A stretch of DNA of 64,000 nt from Reticulascus tulasneorum (Eukaryota > Ascomycota > Sordariomycetes > Glomerellales > Reticulascaceae): positions 806,001 to 870,000 of the forward strand of contig LSAX01000006.1 of the NCBI GenBank assembly GCA_001557505.1, written 5' to 3'. Both the position numbers and the translations under genes were made by a program. How positions within the stretch are numbered: the stretch's first letter is position 1; each line of letters begins with the position of its first letter. The notes beneath the pieces were generated by a model that saw nothing but the letters and a program-made list of their open reading frames with translations, ran no database searches and had not been told where the DNA came from. Positions 40,813 through 53,032 of the stretch are shown here, one piece after another.

Positions 40813-43800
40813 TCATACCCGAGCAGCAAACCTTCGAATCAGATCGGCAACTGCAAAATGACAGTTCGTTTCAGCATACCAAATAGCAGAATCGTGACCT
40901 GTCCTACCGCTCTTTTCGCTCCTCGCGCCTACACTCAATAGCAAATGTACTATATCTAACCTCCCAAGCTCAGCAGCCCCGTCGAGCGCATATCTCCCGC
41001 GCTGTCTAGAGGGCACCGTGTTGACATCTCCGCCGTACTCCAGCAGTAAGAGTACGACCTTGATATGCCCGCCCATCGCAGCAGCCTGGATAGCTGTTAC
41101 ACCGGACGTTTCTGCCGGCGCGGCATTCACATCTGCGCCATGGTCAATCAGATACTGGATCAGGTCCAGATCTGGTGTTTCTGCAGCGCAGGCTGCCTGA
41201 AGAGCCGTTCTACCCCAATCCGGCGCCGCAGGGCTGTTAATGTGTGCCCCATGGAGGAGAAGTTCTTTGACCATGAGCAGACTGCCGATGTCCGCTGCTG
41301 CTTGTAGAGGTGTTCTAGCCAGCTGGCCCGCACCTATTTGATTAACGTCGGCGCCAGCATCGAGGGCGCGACGTACGAGACTCAGTTCGGCCCTATTTAG
41401 GATAAGCAGGGTCAGCGCCGAGTTCCAGTCCTTGCAATAGGGACGGTTCTCGGGGCCATTGATAGTCGCACCATCGTCCAAAAGAAGACAGAACATTGCC
41501 GCCGCCTCCTCAGACAGCGAAGACGGAAATCGCGCCAGCTCCGCGAGATCGCTGTTTCCGAGACAAGTTTCGAGCAACGTCTCGCCAAGGATCTCCGGGC
41601 AGGCTTTGGCGCCACGCTTCAGCATAAACCTCGCCTGAGACCAGTGGCTGTGTGCCAAGGCGCAGTGCAACGGCGTATATCCGTCCCTGAGCCGGGGAGG
41701 AACGTTCAATTCAGCCCCGGCATCCACGAGGTAATGTATCATCTTCAGGCTCGCATCCCAGGCCAGTGCATAGTGGAGAGTCGTGCCGGCCATGCCGTTG
41801 TCGTCCAGAGGTCCATTAAGGTCCACTCCGTGACAAACCAAGAGCTCGACAGCTGCGACGTTCCCTGCCACTACAGCCTTAGCGACAGCCATGCTCCCGT
41901 GCTTCTGGACATTCACATCGTGTCTGAGGATGGTGGTGAGAATTTCAACGCCATTCGGGACAACTGCGGCAGCCAAAATCTCCCTGAAGTCGGCAGTCGC
42001 ACCATATCGAAGCAGCAGGGACATGACCTCTTGGTTACCTTGGCGGATGGCTTTGAAGAGGGGAAGGTCGTGCGGCCTGCAGCTCCATGCCGGCATGTCC
42101 GGGTCGACGCCAAACCGCAGTAGCGACTCGACAGCACAGTAGTGTCGAATAGCCACGGCCACGGAAAGCGCCTTCTCAAGCATCTTGTGGTTGTCGGGCC
42201 CTGTCTGCGGAGCTCGGGATGCCAGGTACGACTGCAAATCGCCTACTCCGCTGCCGTCCGCCGCCGTGAGTATTCCGGATAGTGTCAGGCTGGTTTTTGC
42301 AACTCTGCTATAACGCAAGAGCATGGGGTAAATCTCCGGCGCTTTCTGAAACGTCCAATCGAGGAGCAACGAGTATGTGTCGAATTCGCCGGCGATTTCG
42401 TTTCTGACTTTTGGTCGCATCAAAATATCAACATCGGCACCGGCTTCCAGCAGCAGTTGGATACACTGCTTTTGGCGCCTCACCGCCTCAGCATCAAGCC
42501 GTCTCCGCTCTACCGCTGATATCAGTGGCGTTCTGCCCGAATCGGATCTCGGGTCATTAATGAATGCCCCCGCTTTAAGTAGATCTTTAAGCAGCTCAAG
42601 GTTATGCTGCCGAGCAGCGAGATGGAGGGGCGATGCGATCTCGCCCCTTTCGGCCCAGATGAGTCCTTCGGTGGCCCAATCTGGGGGGGCACCGATGTTG
42701 AGGAGTCGCTTGACATACTCTGTTCGGTTCCAGTAGGTGGCGATATTGACGCATGTGCCAGCGACCGATTCGCTCCAGAACCTCCGGCGAAAGCCGTCAT
42801 CCAAGAGCCTTTCTAGAAGGTCAGTGTCGCCGAGTCTAGCAGACGTAAACAGCAGTTTCTCCCAGGAGGCTTGGATCGATGCCGACTCCGTACGAGCAAC
42901 ATCTTTCATCAAAACCATTGCCCATGGCTCAGTCAGGTATGGAAGCGCCTTGCCGACAGTGCATTCATCAAGAGAGTTGTTAGAGAGGAAGTATATTACC
43001 AACGGCAGCAGACGGGCAAGATCCCAGCCCGGGGCTTTGCTGGTCCCAGACGCAGCAATCAGAGTCTCTATTATCGCAATCTCTCCAGCATCAGGGATGG
43101 TGGCTTTCGCACTTATGAAAAGGCCGAGCCCTTGTGTCTCGTCAATCTGTTCGGCCATTGGCTGCATTAAGAATGCTGCTGTCCGGCTCATCGAGCCGGG
43201 CAATGAAGGCTCCCCTCGGTGAGCTGGTTGTGGTCGAAAACTTTGGCTTCGACGATCGCTTGCCCACGTTCGAGCTTTCATGTGTCAGCGGCATTAGAAG
43301 CAAGAGCAAGATCAGAATTTACTAACCCGACTTTTCTAGAAGTGCATGAAATTGGAACCACGGACCAGATTCCACGAAGATGGTGAATACGCCCTGGAAT
43401 TGCGGCGATGGATCTGGCGGCCACAGTGTGGATAACAACGGTTCGATGTCCGCAGTCTGGTCGGAGTCGAGAAGTAGGGTCCATGAGGTTGCCGAAGGAC
43501 TGGCCGGAAGCAAGCAGGGCGATTTCATATCACCAAAATCAAACAATTCCCGAGGAGACCATGCTGTTATGGCGTCATAAGCGGACAATAACGAACTTCA
43601 TCAAACTCTCGAGTCCTTACATGATAAAATCTCGGCCCCGAAGTCTCCAGTCGCAGACAGAGTTGGCGAGACAAGAACAAAATCTGGCGATCGCGAGAAT
43701 GCTTCTGGTGCCTCATCCGGGCCACGGATGATTTCGAATGGTGTACTAGCATCCGTGCTGGAGGAGTCGGTCCGACAGGGTCTGCTTGGGCTCATGGGAG

Positions 43801-44323
43801 GTGTACGAATCACCACGCCTTTAGGTAGCCTCGCAGTCTTCCCCGGAGCTATGATTTGGCCTATAAGCGGGATTCCAGAGCATTAGGAGGCCTTGGGTGG
43901 ATTTTCTCACACGGTTCCCTGGCCTTTGCCTCTCGAGGCGTGTTTCTCAACACCTCCTTGCGCACCTTTTTCCGAGGAAGCAAGACGTCGTGGAAGTACA
44001 CATCGGTATCCTTTCCATCTCGTTTCCGCTTCCTCAGGTGGGATCCGATCACTGGCCAGTCTGATTTCTTGAGCTTTTTCCTCAGGTCAAGCAGCTCTCT
44101 AAGTTTTGTCTCGTATGTCGATTCACTGGTGCGGCGTGTTAGCAACGGCAGGTGGCAGCTGTGCAAGAAGCACCCACGGCGTTATGGGAAACCCATATTT
44201 GGATTCCATCATCTGCTTTACCTCTTTCAGGGTCCTCCGTTCGACCAGGTAGAGTTGTTTCAAGGTGTCTTGATGGGCGACCCAGATGCTTTCGGCCAGC
44301 TCAGCCTTACACCTTGTTGTCAT
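40813..44323 (-). CDS. Clr5-domain ankyrin-repeat protein
   Basis: Five exons (44323-44178, 44125-43911, 43860-43621, 43563-43327, 43274-40813) with four introns of 50-57 bp give about 1099 residues in continuous frame. The N-terminus matches the Clr5 domain: a WVAHQDTLKQLYL segment, YGFPIT, a STYETKLRE segment formed by splicing, then WPVIGSHLRKRKRDGKDT. The middle is polar. The last ~750 residues hold many ankyrin units such as SPLHLAARQHNLELLKDLLK, TPLHCALAHSHW and TAIQAAAMGGHIKVVLLLLEYG. Clr5-ankyrin proteins are common in Pezizomycotina; their function is poorly known (protein scaffolding is likely). The third exon's acceptor could be 12 nt further in. The gene probably marks the end of cluster-associated DNA. 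Confidence 0.8.
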
Positions 44324-44899
44324 TTTGATCGTTTCAAAAGATGAATTCTATCGATCGCAAGATTCCAAGAGAGTGATCAGTGGCGATTGAAACCCAAAAG
44401 AAAGACCTGGTTTGTCTGGAGCGATTTAATGTGGTGAGGCTCTGGTGTCTGAGCATGAAGCGAAAGAGGAACAGTTATAGGAGCCCAAGTTCAGCCACCA
44501 TTTGTCCAATTTCTGGTCCTAAAACCTGTCCAATATCTGGTCCCAAATCTGTAAGGCTAATGCATAAAGTGAGGCTGCGTGGCTGTGCATTCGATCATCA
44601 TGATTGGCGATTGCCACATGTCTTCGGCATACCCCTGTCCAAAATCTTGCCCAAAACCTGGTGGCTTCAACATCGCCAAATCTTGTACTTTGTAAGAGAA
44701 TTCCGAGGCCCAGCTATCTGCCCTTGGATGTGCTGCTGGCCTTAGTAGCTGAACTTGTTCTCGAAATGGCGCAGGACAATGTCCAAAATCTTGAGGCTCG
44801 TGCAGTCTAGAGGAATATTAACTGCCTTATCCCATTGATAAGGCTCGCCAGGGATGTCAACCATCCATCCAGATTTAGGATTGAAATTGCTGTGCCATC
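44324..44899. other. Intergenic with a dispersed 14-bp repeat
   Basis: Copies of TGTCCAAxxTCTxG begin at about 44503, 44527, 44636 and 44780, the first two in a tandem ~24-bp unit. No open frame is convincing. Confidence 0.45.
44503..44549 (+). repeat. Two-copy tandem repeat, 23-24 bp unit
   Basis: Units beginning TGTCCAATTTCTGG and TGTCCAATATCTGG stand head to tail; related 14-mers recur at 44636 and 44780. Confidence 0.6.
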
Positions 44900-45244
44900 A
44901 TGTCTCTCTCTGATGAAGTCATTGTAGGCGTGGTAGGACTCTTCTTAATGTGCACGCCGGCAATTGCATACTTTGCAAGGCTATGGCGGCGAGGACATAG
45001 CAAACCGACGATCGGTTGGCCGAAACCCACATCCGACACGCTGTGAGTTAATGCAACACGATATGTCATATCCTCAAGTACGAAGAATAATGATCCTAGG
45101 GCCTCCTATAGACAGAGCTTCAATGATGAGGAGAAGGCAACCTCAATTCCGTTGCCAAGGTTCAACAACGCGATCCAAATTGAAATATTCTGCTTCGTAG
45201 AAAATGGCTCAAATCATGCCGTTGTGAGTCAACTACGCAAATAA
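44900..45244 (+). CDS. Small membrane-protein candidate (hypothetical)
   Basis: Two exons (44900-45042, 45100-45244; GTGAGT donor, 57-bp intron) would encode 95 residues. One hydrophobic helix lies near the N-terminus (VGVVGLFLMCTPAIAYFA), followed by a basic WRRGH segment and a charged tail. I do not recognise a family. Support is limited to a good ATG, a consensus donor, a normal intron length and frame continuity; an alternative acceptor would give a different tail. It could equally be chance in a gene-poor stretch. Confidence 0.3.
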
Positions 45245-47059
45245 GCATATATTTCGTTGTCTGTCCCATTGACGTTGGCAGTTTAGACCTTTGATTTTCG
45301 GCATGTGAAACTACCCCCGACACGTACTTCGTGGGAGAGGATGCCACACGTCTTGGAGTCTGCGTGAATGTTCCGCTCGCAGGACTCACTATAGAGTATA
45401 TATTGGCTTCAGCCTGCTGTATAGGACAGGACTGAAGCCGAGAAGGCCATGATTGCCTGGATTCTTATCTCAAGCTCAGGAGTTTATGGGTATTTTGGTG
45501 TCTAAACTTAGTCCTTGTGGAGGTTCGGTCAGGTGGGGATATGCGAAATACTTGACGAGACGAAAGGTTACTTATAGGGCCACGTGTGATACTGCATTGG
45601 AGACATAGCTCCTAATGCCGGCCACTCCTTAAACGGGGTTTGACAGATAACAAAATCTGGGCCAGAAGAGATTGGACATCTCGTTCTCCACAGCTGCTGA
45701 AGGACGCTGTTGCAGGACTATGAATTACAACTATCTCGTATATAAGCCATTGATCTTTCGGTTCTGTCGAACAGTTGCAACACGCGCATGCATTCCCAAT
45801 TGCCCAATCTTCAGATTGCTCTTTACATCATCAAATCGATCAAGTATGCTCCTCCGCATACCAGCCAGTTTGTAAGGGACACTTCCTACTGATCCAAAAC
45901 TGCTTACAATTGCGCCTTGGTTTAGCCCGGGCCAAGACGCTGTGTACATGTGTACATGTCCTCAACCCTTTCTCGATTTGGTAGTGACGAAGGCAAATGA
46001 GCCACCGATGAGCAATGCGGCGCCGCTCATGAGCCCCACAGTCCTCCTAGTAGATTTCATTGTTAGCGAAGCTACAGGACTAGCGGAGCCGGTGCGCTGG
46101 TCAAGGGTTTGATCCTAGACTCCCAAAAGATGGAAATGGGGCCTGCCAGCGATGCGGATGACCTACAAATTGAACCGAGCCGGCGATACAGTAGGAGGCG
46201 GGTCTTGGCCGCCAGGACCGCCGAGGTCGTCGTTTTTGTAATCTGCGAATTTACGCACTTGATACGCGGTTCGTCCAACAGGATATCGCATTGGCATGGC
46301 CATTGAGCCACGTGATAACGACTTGATTGACAACATTTTCGGAGAAGCTTGGATTCAGGAAGAATAGTTGGGATGGTTCAAAGGACAGCTACAGTGGCTT
46401 TACGATGTGCTTTACTTTGGGAAGGTTGTGAGATTCAGTTGAAAAGTGGCAATGCCATGAATATGACGTAGTGGTGCCACAGATAAATGTACTACGTAGT
46501 TGTAGCCGTTCAGTTGGATCGCCTCCAACACCCTGTGAGCTTGGCTGTTGCGGCGGAACTTCTTCTCCGCTCAGAGTCCGCCAGTGGAAGGCCGACTTTG
46601 CTGAAGTCGCCTAACTGGTGTGTGCTCTGGGTGATTGTTGGAGCACTGGCCCCTAAAACAAATCCATCTGATCGAGCAAGGTTCGGAACCATAGCGCCGA
46701 CGCCCCGCGACCATGCCAATGGAGGATAAAAAAGGCGACTCGGTCAAGTCGCTTACCTGCCATGCGCAGATTAATGGTTTGGACTTTCGTGGTTAGACAT
46801 ACCTCCGTAGCAGACTTCTTATCTATCAAACACTCCACATGTGTATCTAAAGAGGAAGCTTGGTGATAAAGTCTTGGTTTTATCAGATGCGAAAGAATTT
46901 CAAGTTCCATGAGTCACAGGACGGCGGCAAAACATTGCCCCGATTGACATTATAAGGGCGCAATGATTCATGTTGCGTACAGCCAAAGTCTAAATATCTT
47001 CCATTCTGAATAGGTAGTGAAACTTGACGTATCAATTCAGCAAACCATCTGCAATCAGG
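45245..47059. other. 1.8-kb gene-poor region
   Basis: Only short open frames on both strands; the best is 46311-46072 on the minus strand, without domain or splice support. The right end is the GNAT promoter. Confidence 0.4.
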
Positions 47060-47631
47060 ATGACGCCGGACCAGATTTCCAAAAGTTGGTATCGAGACAA
47101 ATATTTCATCTCAACGAATCGCGGCCTTCTTCAACTAGAGTCACTCAATGCTGCGTTCGACTCGGACTTGCTGTGGTGGGCCACAAAGCTCCCTGCCGAG
47201 CTACTCAAGAAATCAGTCGATAATTCGCTATGTCTCGGCCTCTATGTTCTTCCCGAGTCAACGTTAAGCATGGCAGGTATGTAGCCTGATGTTCGGCCGG
47301 CCCAGTGCTGACTCCAACAGGAAAATCTAACCCTGAGATGGTGGGCTTCGCCAGAATCATCACCGATTATGTCACTTTCGGGTATTTGACGGACGTTTAT
47401 GTACTCAAAGAACACCAGGGGAAGGGATTGGGGCGTTGGTTGATGGAATGTCTCGATGAAGTACTGCGAGAGTGGCCGGCGTTGAGACGTTTCTTACTTC
47501 TGACATCCACTTCAGAAGCCAGCAGGTTGTACCAGAAAACCCTCGGTGCTGTTGAGTGGAATGACACCCCATCTTCAAAGCTAATATTGCTGGAGAAGCG
47601 AGGGGCGCACCTTCAGAAAGCTCCGGAATAG
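47060..47631 (+). CDS. GNAT-family N-acetyltransferase
   Basis: Two exons (47060-47276, 47321-47631; 44-bp intron) encode 175 residues. The acetyl-CoA motif A is clear: VYVLKEHQGKGLGRWLME, with the Q/R-x2-G-x-G pattern. Upstream is an FARIITDYVTFGYL strand pair, and downstream a SRLYQKTLGA segment typical of motif B. The acceptor substrate (amine, amino acid or small metabolite) cannot be told. The intron is short for the window but has consensus ends and a CTGAC branch site. Tail-to-tail with TRM7, 61 bp apart. Confidence 0.85.
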
Positions 47632-47692
47632 ATAGTGCTCCTAGAATTGCCCCTGCGAATAGATAGACTCATCGAATCTTGATAAAGCCTTT

Positions 47693-48941
47693 TCAACCCT
47701 TCACGCCTGTCTTCCCGTAGGCACCACCGGCAGTCTTCCTTAATTCCAGTGCACGCTTGTACGGCGGCGCAGTGGGAGGCTGGACAGGGTCAAGAGAGAC
47801 GTGATCTTCGGGTAATTGATAAGATGCGTCAGAGTCGAATGCTGATAAATCCCCGCATGCAATGAATGGCGCAATCCAGCGCAAGTGCTGTTCTGGCTCT
47901 TCTGATCCCTCTATCTCATCATATGCTTCGACTTCCAGTACCTCACCCGCGATATTGCTTCGAGAATGGAGTAGTGTGAAGTTCCAAACCCCCGTCGCGT
48001 CATCCTGCATGAGCGATTCAGCAACAATAGGCATTTGTGTTTTTCTATCCTCGACCATCTTTGGCAACGTGTGGCCTACCCCGAGCGGGTTTTCAAGGCT
48101 TGCTTTGAAGCCAACTGGTGGTTGGAAGTTGAGGCACACGATGAATGCTTCGACGCTACTTGCTCGTGACGATCTTGGTTTCGCAACGATGACATGCTCG
48201 AAAAAGATTTTCAGCTGTGCGTACAGGAGATCGACATTCCGGCCGCGGAATATCTTGGCAACGAACTTTCCGCCAGGCTTGAGAACACACAAGGCTAGAT
48301 TGAGGGCGGCAAAGAGCAGCTGTGACTGAACATAGATGTCTAAATCGTGCAGCCCAGTAACATCTGGTGCTCCGTCGCTAAGCACTAGATCCACGGGATG
48401 TGATGCTTGCTGGCTCATGGTACCAGCGTCGAACTCGGGATCAAGTGCTCGCAAAAGGAGGGGGATGGTTGCAGGATGCGTGATGTCTGCCCGCAAAGTG
48501 ATGATCCCCGGGAGTGGGCTGATGGGCTGAAGATCAATGGCCACTATCTTAACACCGTTTCGCGGCCTAAGCACTTCCGTTTCTTCCTCACCCACCACGT
48601 CTGCCTCTTGAGGGGCCTGCCCGGAGAAGACTTTCAACATTTGCTGTCGAAACTTGGCCTCCCGATCTTGCCACGCAGTACGGCCAAACTTCTCCCCCTT
48701 GATAAGAACCCTTGATAGGACTTGGGACCAGCTGCCAGGCGCCGCGCATAAATCAACCACTCGGGTGACATCAGCAAACAAGTCAAATTCTGAAGCATTT
48801 AGTAACTGGTCATTCTGGAGGATTCTGACCCTAGATACCTTCATCTAGCTGTATAAGCTTGAAAGCACTTCTCGCACGCCATCCTTGCTCCTTCGCAAGG
48901 CGGTAGTACGCATCCCGCTTGTCCTTGGATGTCTTTCCCAT
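47693..48941 (-). CDS. TRM7: tRNA (cytidine/guanosine-2'-O) methyltransferase Trm7
   Basis: Two exons (48941-48839, 48789-47693; 49-bp intron) encode 399 residues. The first exon gives the highly conserved Trm7/FtsJ start, including [17 protein letters not shown] and Lys28 of the K-D-K-E tetrad. The second gives the SAM motif [30 protein letters not shown] and [13 protein letters not shown]. An unspliced frame would wrongly begin inside the intron at 48844. Trm7 2'-O-methylates positions 32 and 34 of the tRNA anticodon loop with partner proteins in the cytosol. The protein is longer than the yeast one because of an insert after the SAM motif and a C-terminal extension. Confidence 0.95.
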
Positions 48942-49221
48942 TTTTGGAGAGCTGTCGTGATGGTGGGATGGCGGGGTAAACTTCAGTTCAAGCAGAATTT
49001 GCTGCACCAAGTTACAGCATGGTAGGGCTGATTTAAGGTATGGCCCATGCTGAAGTGAACCCCCGCTTCGGCAGAATGTTCAGCCGTGGCCGCTAAAATT
49101 TCTAACTTCACAAACACCGCGGGGCAGAAAAGTTCAAGTTTATCGCAGTTTCTGAGGATTTCGTGACAGCGTCGCTCCAGCTAAACTATCTTTCAAAAGA
49201 GATACCGATAGCTCAGAGAGT

Positions 49222-51668
49222 ATGGAGCGAACATCAGCAAAGAAGAAGCGGAAGAATCCGGTCGTGGAGAAGGCGCAGCCTCCCAAAAAAAGACAAAAGT
49301 CTACAGCGTCAAAACCTATCTCCTCTCAAAAGCGACGAACAGTGACCGCCAACTCATTGCAATGGCAAAAAGTCGATATTCCAGAGATGTTTGATGATGC
49401 AGAAGGCTTTTATGGCTTGGAAGTTATTGAAGGCGTGGAAATCGTCCGGGATGGCGACAAAGTCGAGTTTGTAAGTCACCAAGTCAATTGGATCTTGACG
49501 GAGCTGTGCTAATCGCATTCTAGGTTGTAGCGGATTCACCTTCAAGCGGCACGAAGCAAACAGAACGACCCGAAACACACAGCGATGATGGCGAGGACTT
49601 TGAGGGCTTCAGTGACCCTCCAAAATCTGGCGCGGGAGGGCATGAGCTGCCAGTCTCCATTGCCGATGGCAAAAGTGGCCCCGTGGAAGAGAAGCCAGCA
49701 TCCAAAAAGGCCACAAAGAAAAGCGACAGCAAAGATGGCACGACAAAGAAGTTGCCTGGAAAGTCAAAAGTGAAAGAAGGCAGTAATGCCCCCGACACCA
49801 AACCCAAATCAAAGAAGGAAAAATCGAAAGCCTCGCGACCTATCGACAATGACGCAGGGTTGGAGACCAATGTATTCTCCGCGCTACAGGATACAGCCGA
49901 AGATAATGAAGAAACCGATGTATCTGCTTGGATGTCATTAGACCTTTCGCCTCAGATGATATCTTCCATAGCCCACCTCAAATTCTCCAAGCCAACAGCA
50001 ATCCAAGAATCCGCAATCCCCGAGGTTCTGGCTGGCCATGATGTTATCGGGAAAGCGTCGACTGGGTCGGGGAAAACACTAGCGTTTTCTATTCCCATTG
50101 TTGAAAAGTGGTTAGAGATGCAAGAAAGAGGCTCTACCGCATCATCCGACTCGAAGACTCCATTGGCCCTGGTCCTCTCTCCCACACGAGAACTGGCTCA
50201 TCAACTTACAAGTCACATTAAGGATCTCTGTGCTGCTCTCCCAACGTCGCCCTATGTATGTTCCGTTACTGGAGGTCTATCGGTTCACAAGCAGCAGCGA
50301 CAGTTGCTAAAAGCCGACATTGTCGTTGGAACACCTGGCAGACTGTGGGAGGTTCTGAGCGCAAACACGACTCTGTTGAGCTCATTCAAAAAGCTCCAGT
50401 TTCTGGTTGTTGACGAAGCGGATAGAATACTAACGGACGGCCATTTCAAGGAAGCCGAAGAAATCTTCGACGCTTTAGATAGATTCGCCACCGAAGAACA
50501 TGACGATGAGGATGAACATTCGCAAGCTCCTCGACAGACGTTGGTCTTCTCGGCCACCTTCCACAAAGGGCTGCAGCAGAAGCTAGCTGGAAAGGGAAAA
50601 TACGGCTTGATGTCCGACACAGAATCGATGGAGTACCTATTGAAGCGTCTAAACTTTCGCGAAGAACACCCGAAATTCATTGACGTAAATCCGATATCCC
50701 AGATGGCCAAAGGGCTGAGAGAGGGACTCATTGAATGTGGCGCAATGGAAAAGGTATATGCTTGTTTTATTCTCGTGTCGTCAGGATCACATGCTGACTA
50801 GATCCAGGATCTTTACCTATACACTCTCCTCCTGATGCATCCCAATCGTCGAACGCTTGTGTTTACAAACTCCATCAGTTCTGCTCGTCGGCTGACGCCA
50901 ATGCTTCAAAACCTCAACCTGAACGCTCTACCTCTTCACTCCCAAATGCCCCAAAAAGCACGGCTTCGGTCCGTTGAAAAGTTTACCGCGTCCAAGCCAA
51001 ACACGTCGTGCACACTTGTCGCAACTGATGTTGCAGCCCGCGGTCTAGACATTCCTAACATCGATCAAGTTATTCACTACCATGTGCCTCGCACTGCTGA
51101 TGCATATGTCCATCGATCCGGTCGCACCGCCCGAGCCGAAAATATCGGGCTCAGCGTGCTGCTCTGTGGTCCAGAGGAAGTCACCCCTACCCGGAGACTC
51201 GCAGCTAAAGTGCACCTTAAGCGAGCAGCCAGCAAACAGTACATGATCCGAACCATCGACATCGATAGAAAACTTGCCTCTCGTCTGAAGCCGAGACTAG
51301 ATCTGGCCAAAACGATTGCTGACTCGATGCTGGCTAAAGAAAAAGGCAACAAAGATGATGATTGGGCCAGAGCTGCGGCCGAGGAACTTGGGGTTGAATA
51401 TGATAGCGAAGAGCTGGATATGGCTAGCAGCTGGGGTGGTAGAGGTAGCGGGCGGAAGAAGAAGGAAAAGGCGTCGAGGGACTTGACGAAAGGTGAACTT
51501 GGTGTCATGAGGGCACAGCTCCGCGAGCTGCTATCGAGGAGGATCAACTCTGGAGTGAGCGAGAAGTATATTACTGGTGGAAGGCTGGATATCGATGAGC
51601 TACTCAGGGGAGGGACAGAAAGTGCGTTCCTTGGTAAGGTTGATGGGTTGGACTTGGGCGATCTATAG
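49222..51668 (+). CDS. MAK5: ATP-dependent RNA helicase Mak5 (DEAD-box)
   Basis: Three exons (49222-49470, 49524-50753, 50808-51668) encode 779 residues. A lysine-rich N-terminus with nuclear-localisation-like runs precedes the helicase core: PTAIQESAIP (Q motif), ASTGSGKT (I), SPTRELA (Ia), TPGRL (Ib), VVDEADRIL (II), SATF (III), ATDVAARGLDI (V) and YVHRSGRTAR (VI). The LQWQKVDIPEMFDDAEGFYGL block before the core is characteristic of Mak5/DDX24. The protein acts in the nucleolus in 60S ribosomal subunit assembly. It shares a 280-bp divergent promoter with TRM7, a housekeeping arrangement. Confidence 0.95.
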
Positions 51669-53032
51669 CAGAGTTGCCAGAGTCAGTTAATGCCGATCTC
51701 ATGCCACAGAGAAATGCATTCTCTTGCTTTCTTGCTTTCAGATATATGTGACATTCCTTCAGGTATCCCACAATCGATGGTCACCGGCTGCTTCCAAGAT
51801 CCATTTGGCTTGCTCTGGTCGCTTCTGTCGTTCGAAGGTCGATCTGCGCATCGCATACCCATACCCCCACTCAATCATCACTGACCCTACCCTCCGTACT
51901 TGTAAGGGGCCGTTGCATCATGCTCTATCCGAGGGTATGCCTGTATGTCCAAGGCGTCTTCATCATCATTGCTCTACTGTGAGTACTTAAATTGTCAGAG
52001 GCTAACTCGCCAATCAAAGAGCAGGGGTTATTTGCCCACTCCTATTGCAATGCGGGCTAGCATGGCTTCTCTGAGGCAACCAGAAGTAAAGATTCAGTGT
52101 TATACAATGCCGCAGAATTGCTGCAGAATGGTGACAAGCGGCAGTATGGCACTGCAGCTAGAAGGGCGGGAAATCGTAGTTCATAGTTCATTAGAAGAGG
52201 GCACATTTCTTTTGTGTTGCGGCCATTTGCGCGCTTATCTATCAGCTGTGGCGCATGTACAAACGGGCATGCGTTGATCCAGACCAAAAAGCATCGCGTG
52301 GTTGTCGAGCTCCATGGATCTTGGATTCCTTACTTCCGAATTTCGTGTCGTAAGTATCGACAGAACAAAGCTCATCGTGTGCCTGGAACACTTTGCACCC
52401 AAGCGCACGGCACTAATCCCAAGGTTCCCATTAAGAGCAAAGCCAAAACTGAAGCTAAGCTTTTTCGCGTGTGACGCGTGGATGCTTCTTCAGACCCACA
52501 GAAACGCAATCTCTTGAACAGACTGCACTGACAGACGGTGTACAACGATGCTTATAAAAACTACAATAAGAAGGCCTATACAGACAAGGCTGGACTGGGC
52601 CGTGTGTTAGAGCCGATGAGAGCCAGGTGCGATTGAGCTATAGCATCTCTTGGGCTGCTTGTTCCGGACCACAGCAGCATCTCTGGGCGACCTACACACC
52701 CGCATCGTATTCCCGGGAGACGGTTCTACCAAGCAATAACATCAAGTGGGACACTCTCCTATCGCCCCTGAGAAGCACAGAAGTGTTGACAATCCAACTT
52801 TCGTTGCCTGTCTCCGACTTTCATCTCGTTCAACACACACTTCGTCCAACTTTCAATGCAGTCTGCTATTGACTGCCATGTCGCATCTCATCAACCATTC
52901 TGGTGTCCAAATTTCTGTATCACGTTCTATGAGACGGCCACACTCTGGGCCAGCATCTGATCCTGCAACAAGCGGCCAGCTCAGGGCTACTCCTGTCACT
53001 TTGAGTCGAGGGCCAGCACTGGATAGACAACA
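51669..53032. other. Intergenic, 1.4 kb, no gene seen
   Basis: Short open frames only. The last 200-300 bp are the leader of the hypothetical gene at 53033. Confidence 0.45.

Noticed and set aside
48790..48844. TRM7 start at 48844
   Set aside because: That ATG lies within the intron; the conserved FtsJ N-terminus with Lys28 is encoded by the upstream exon from 48941.
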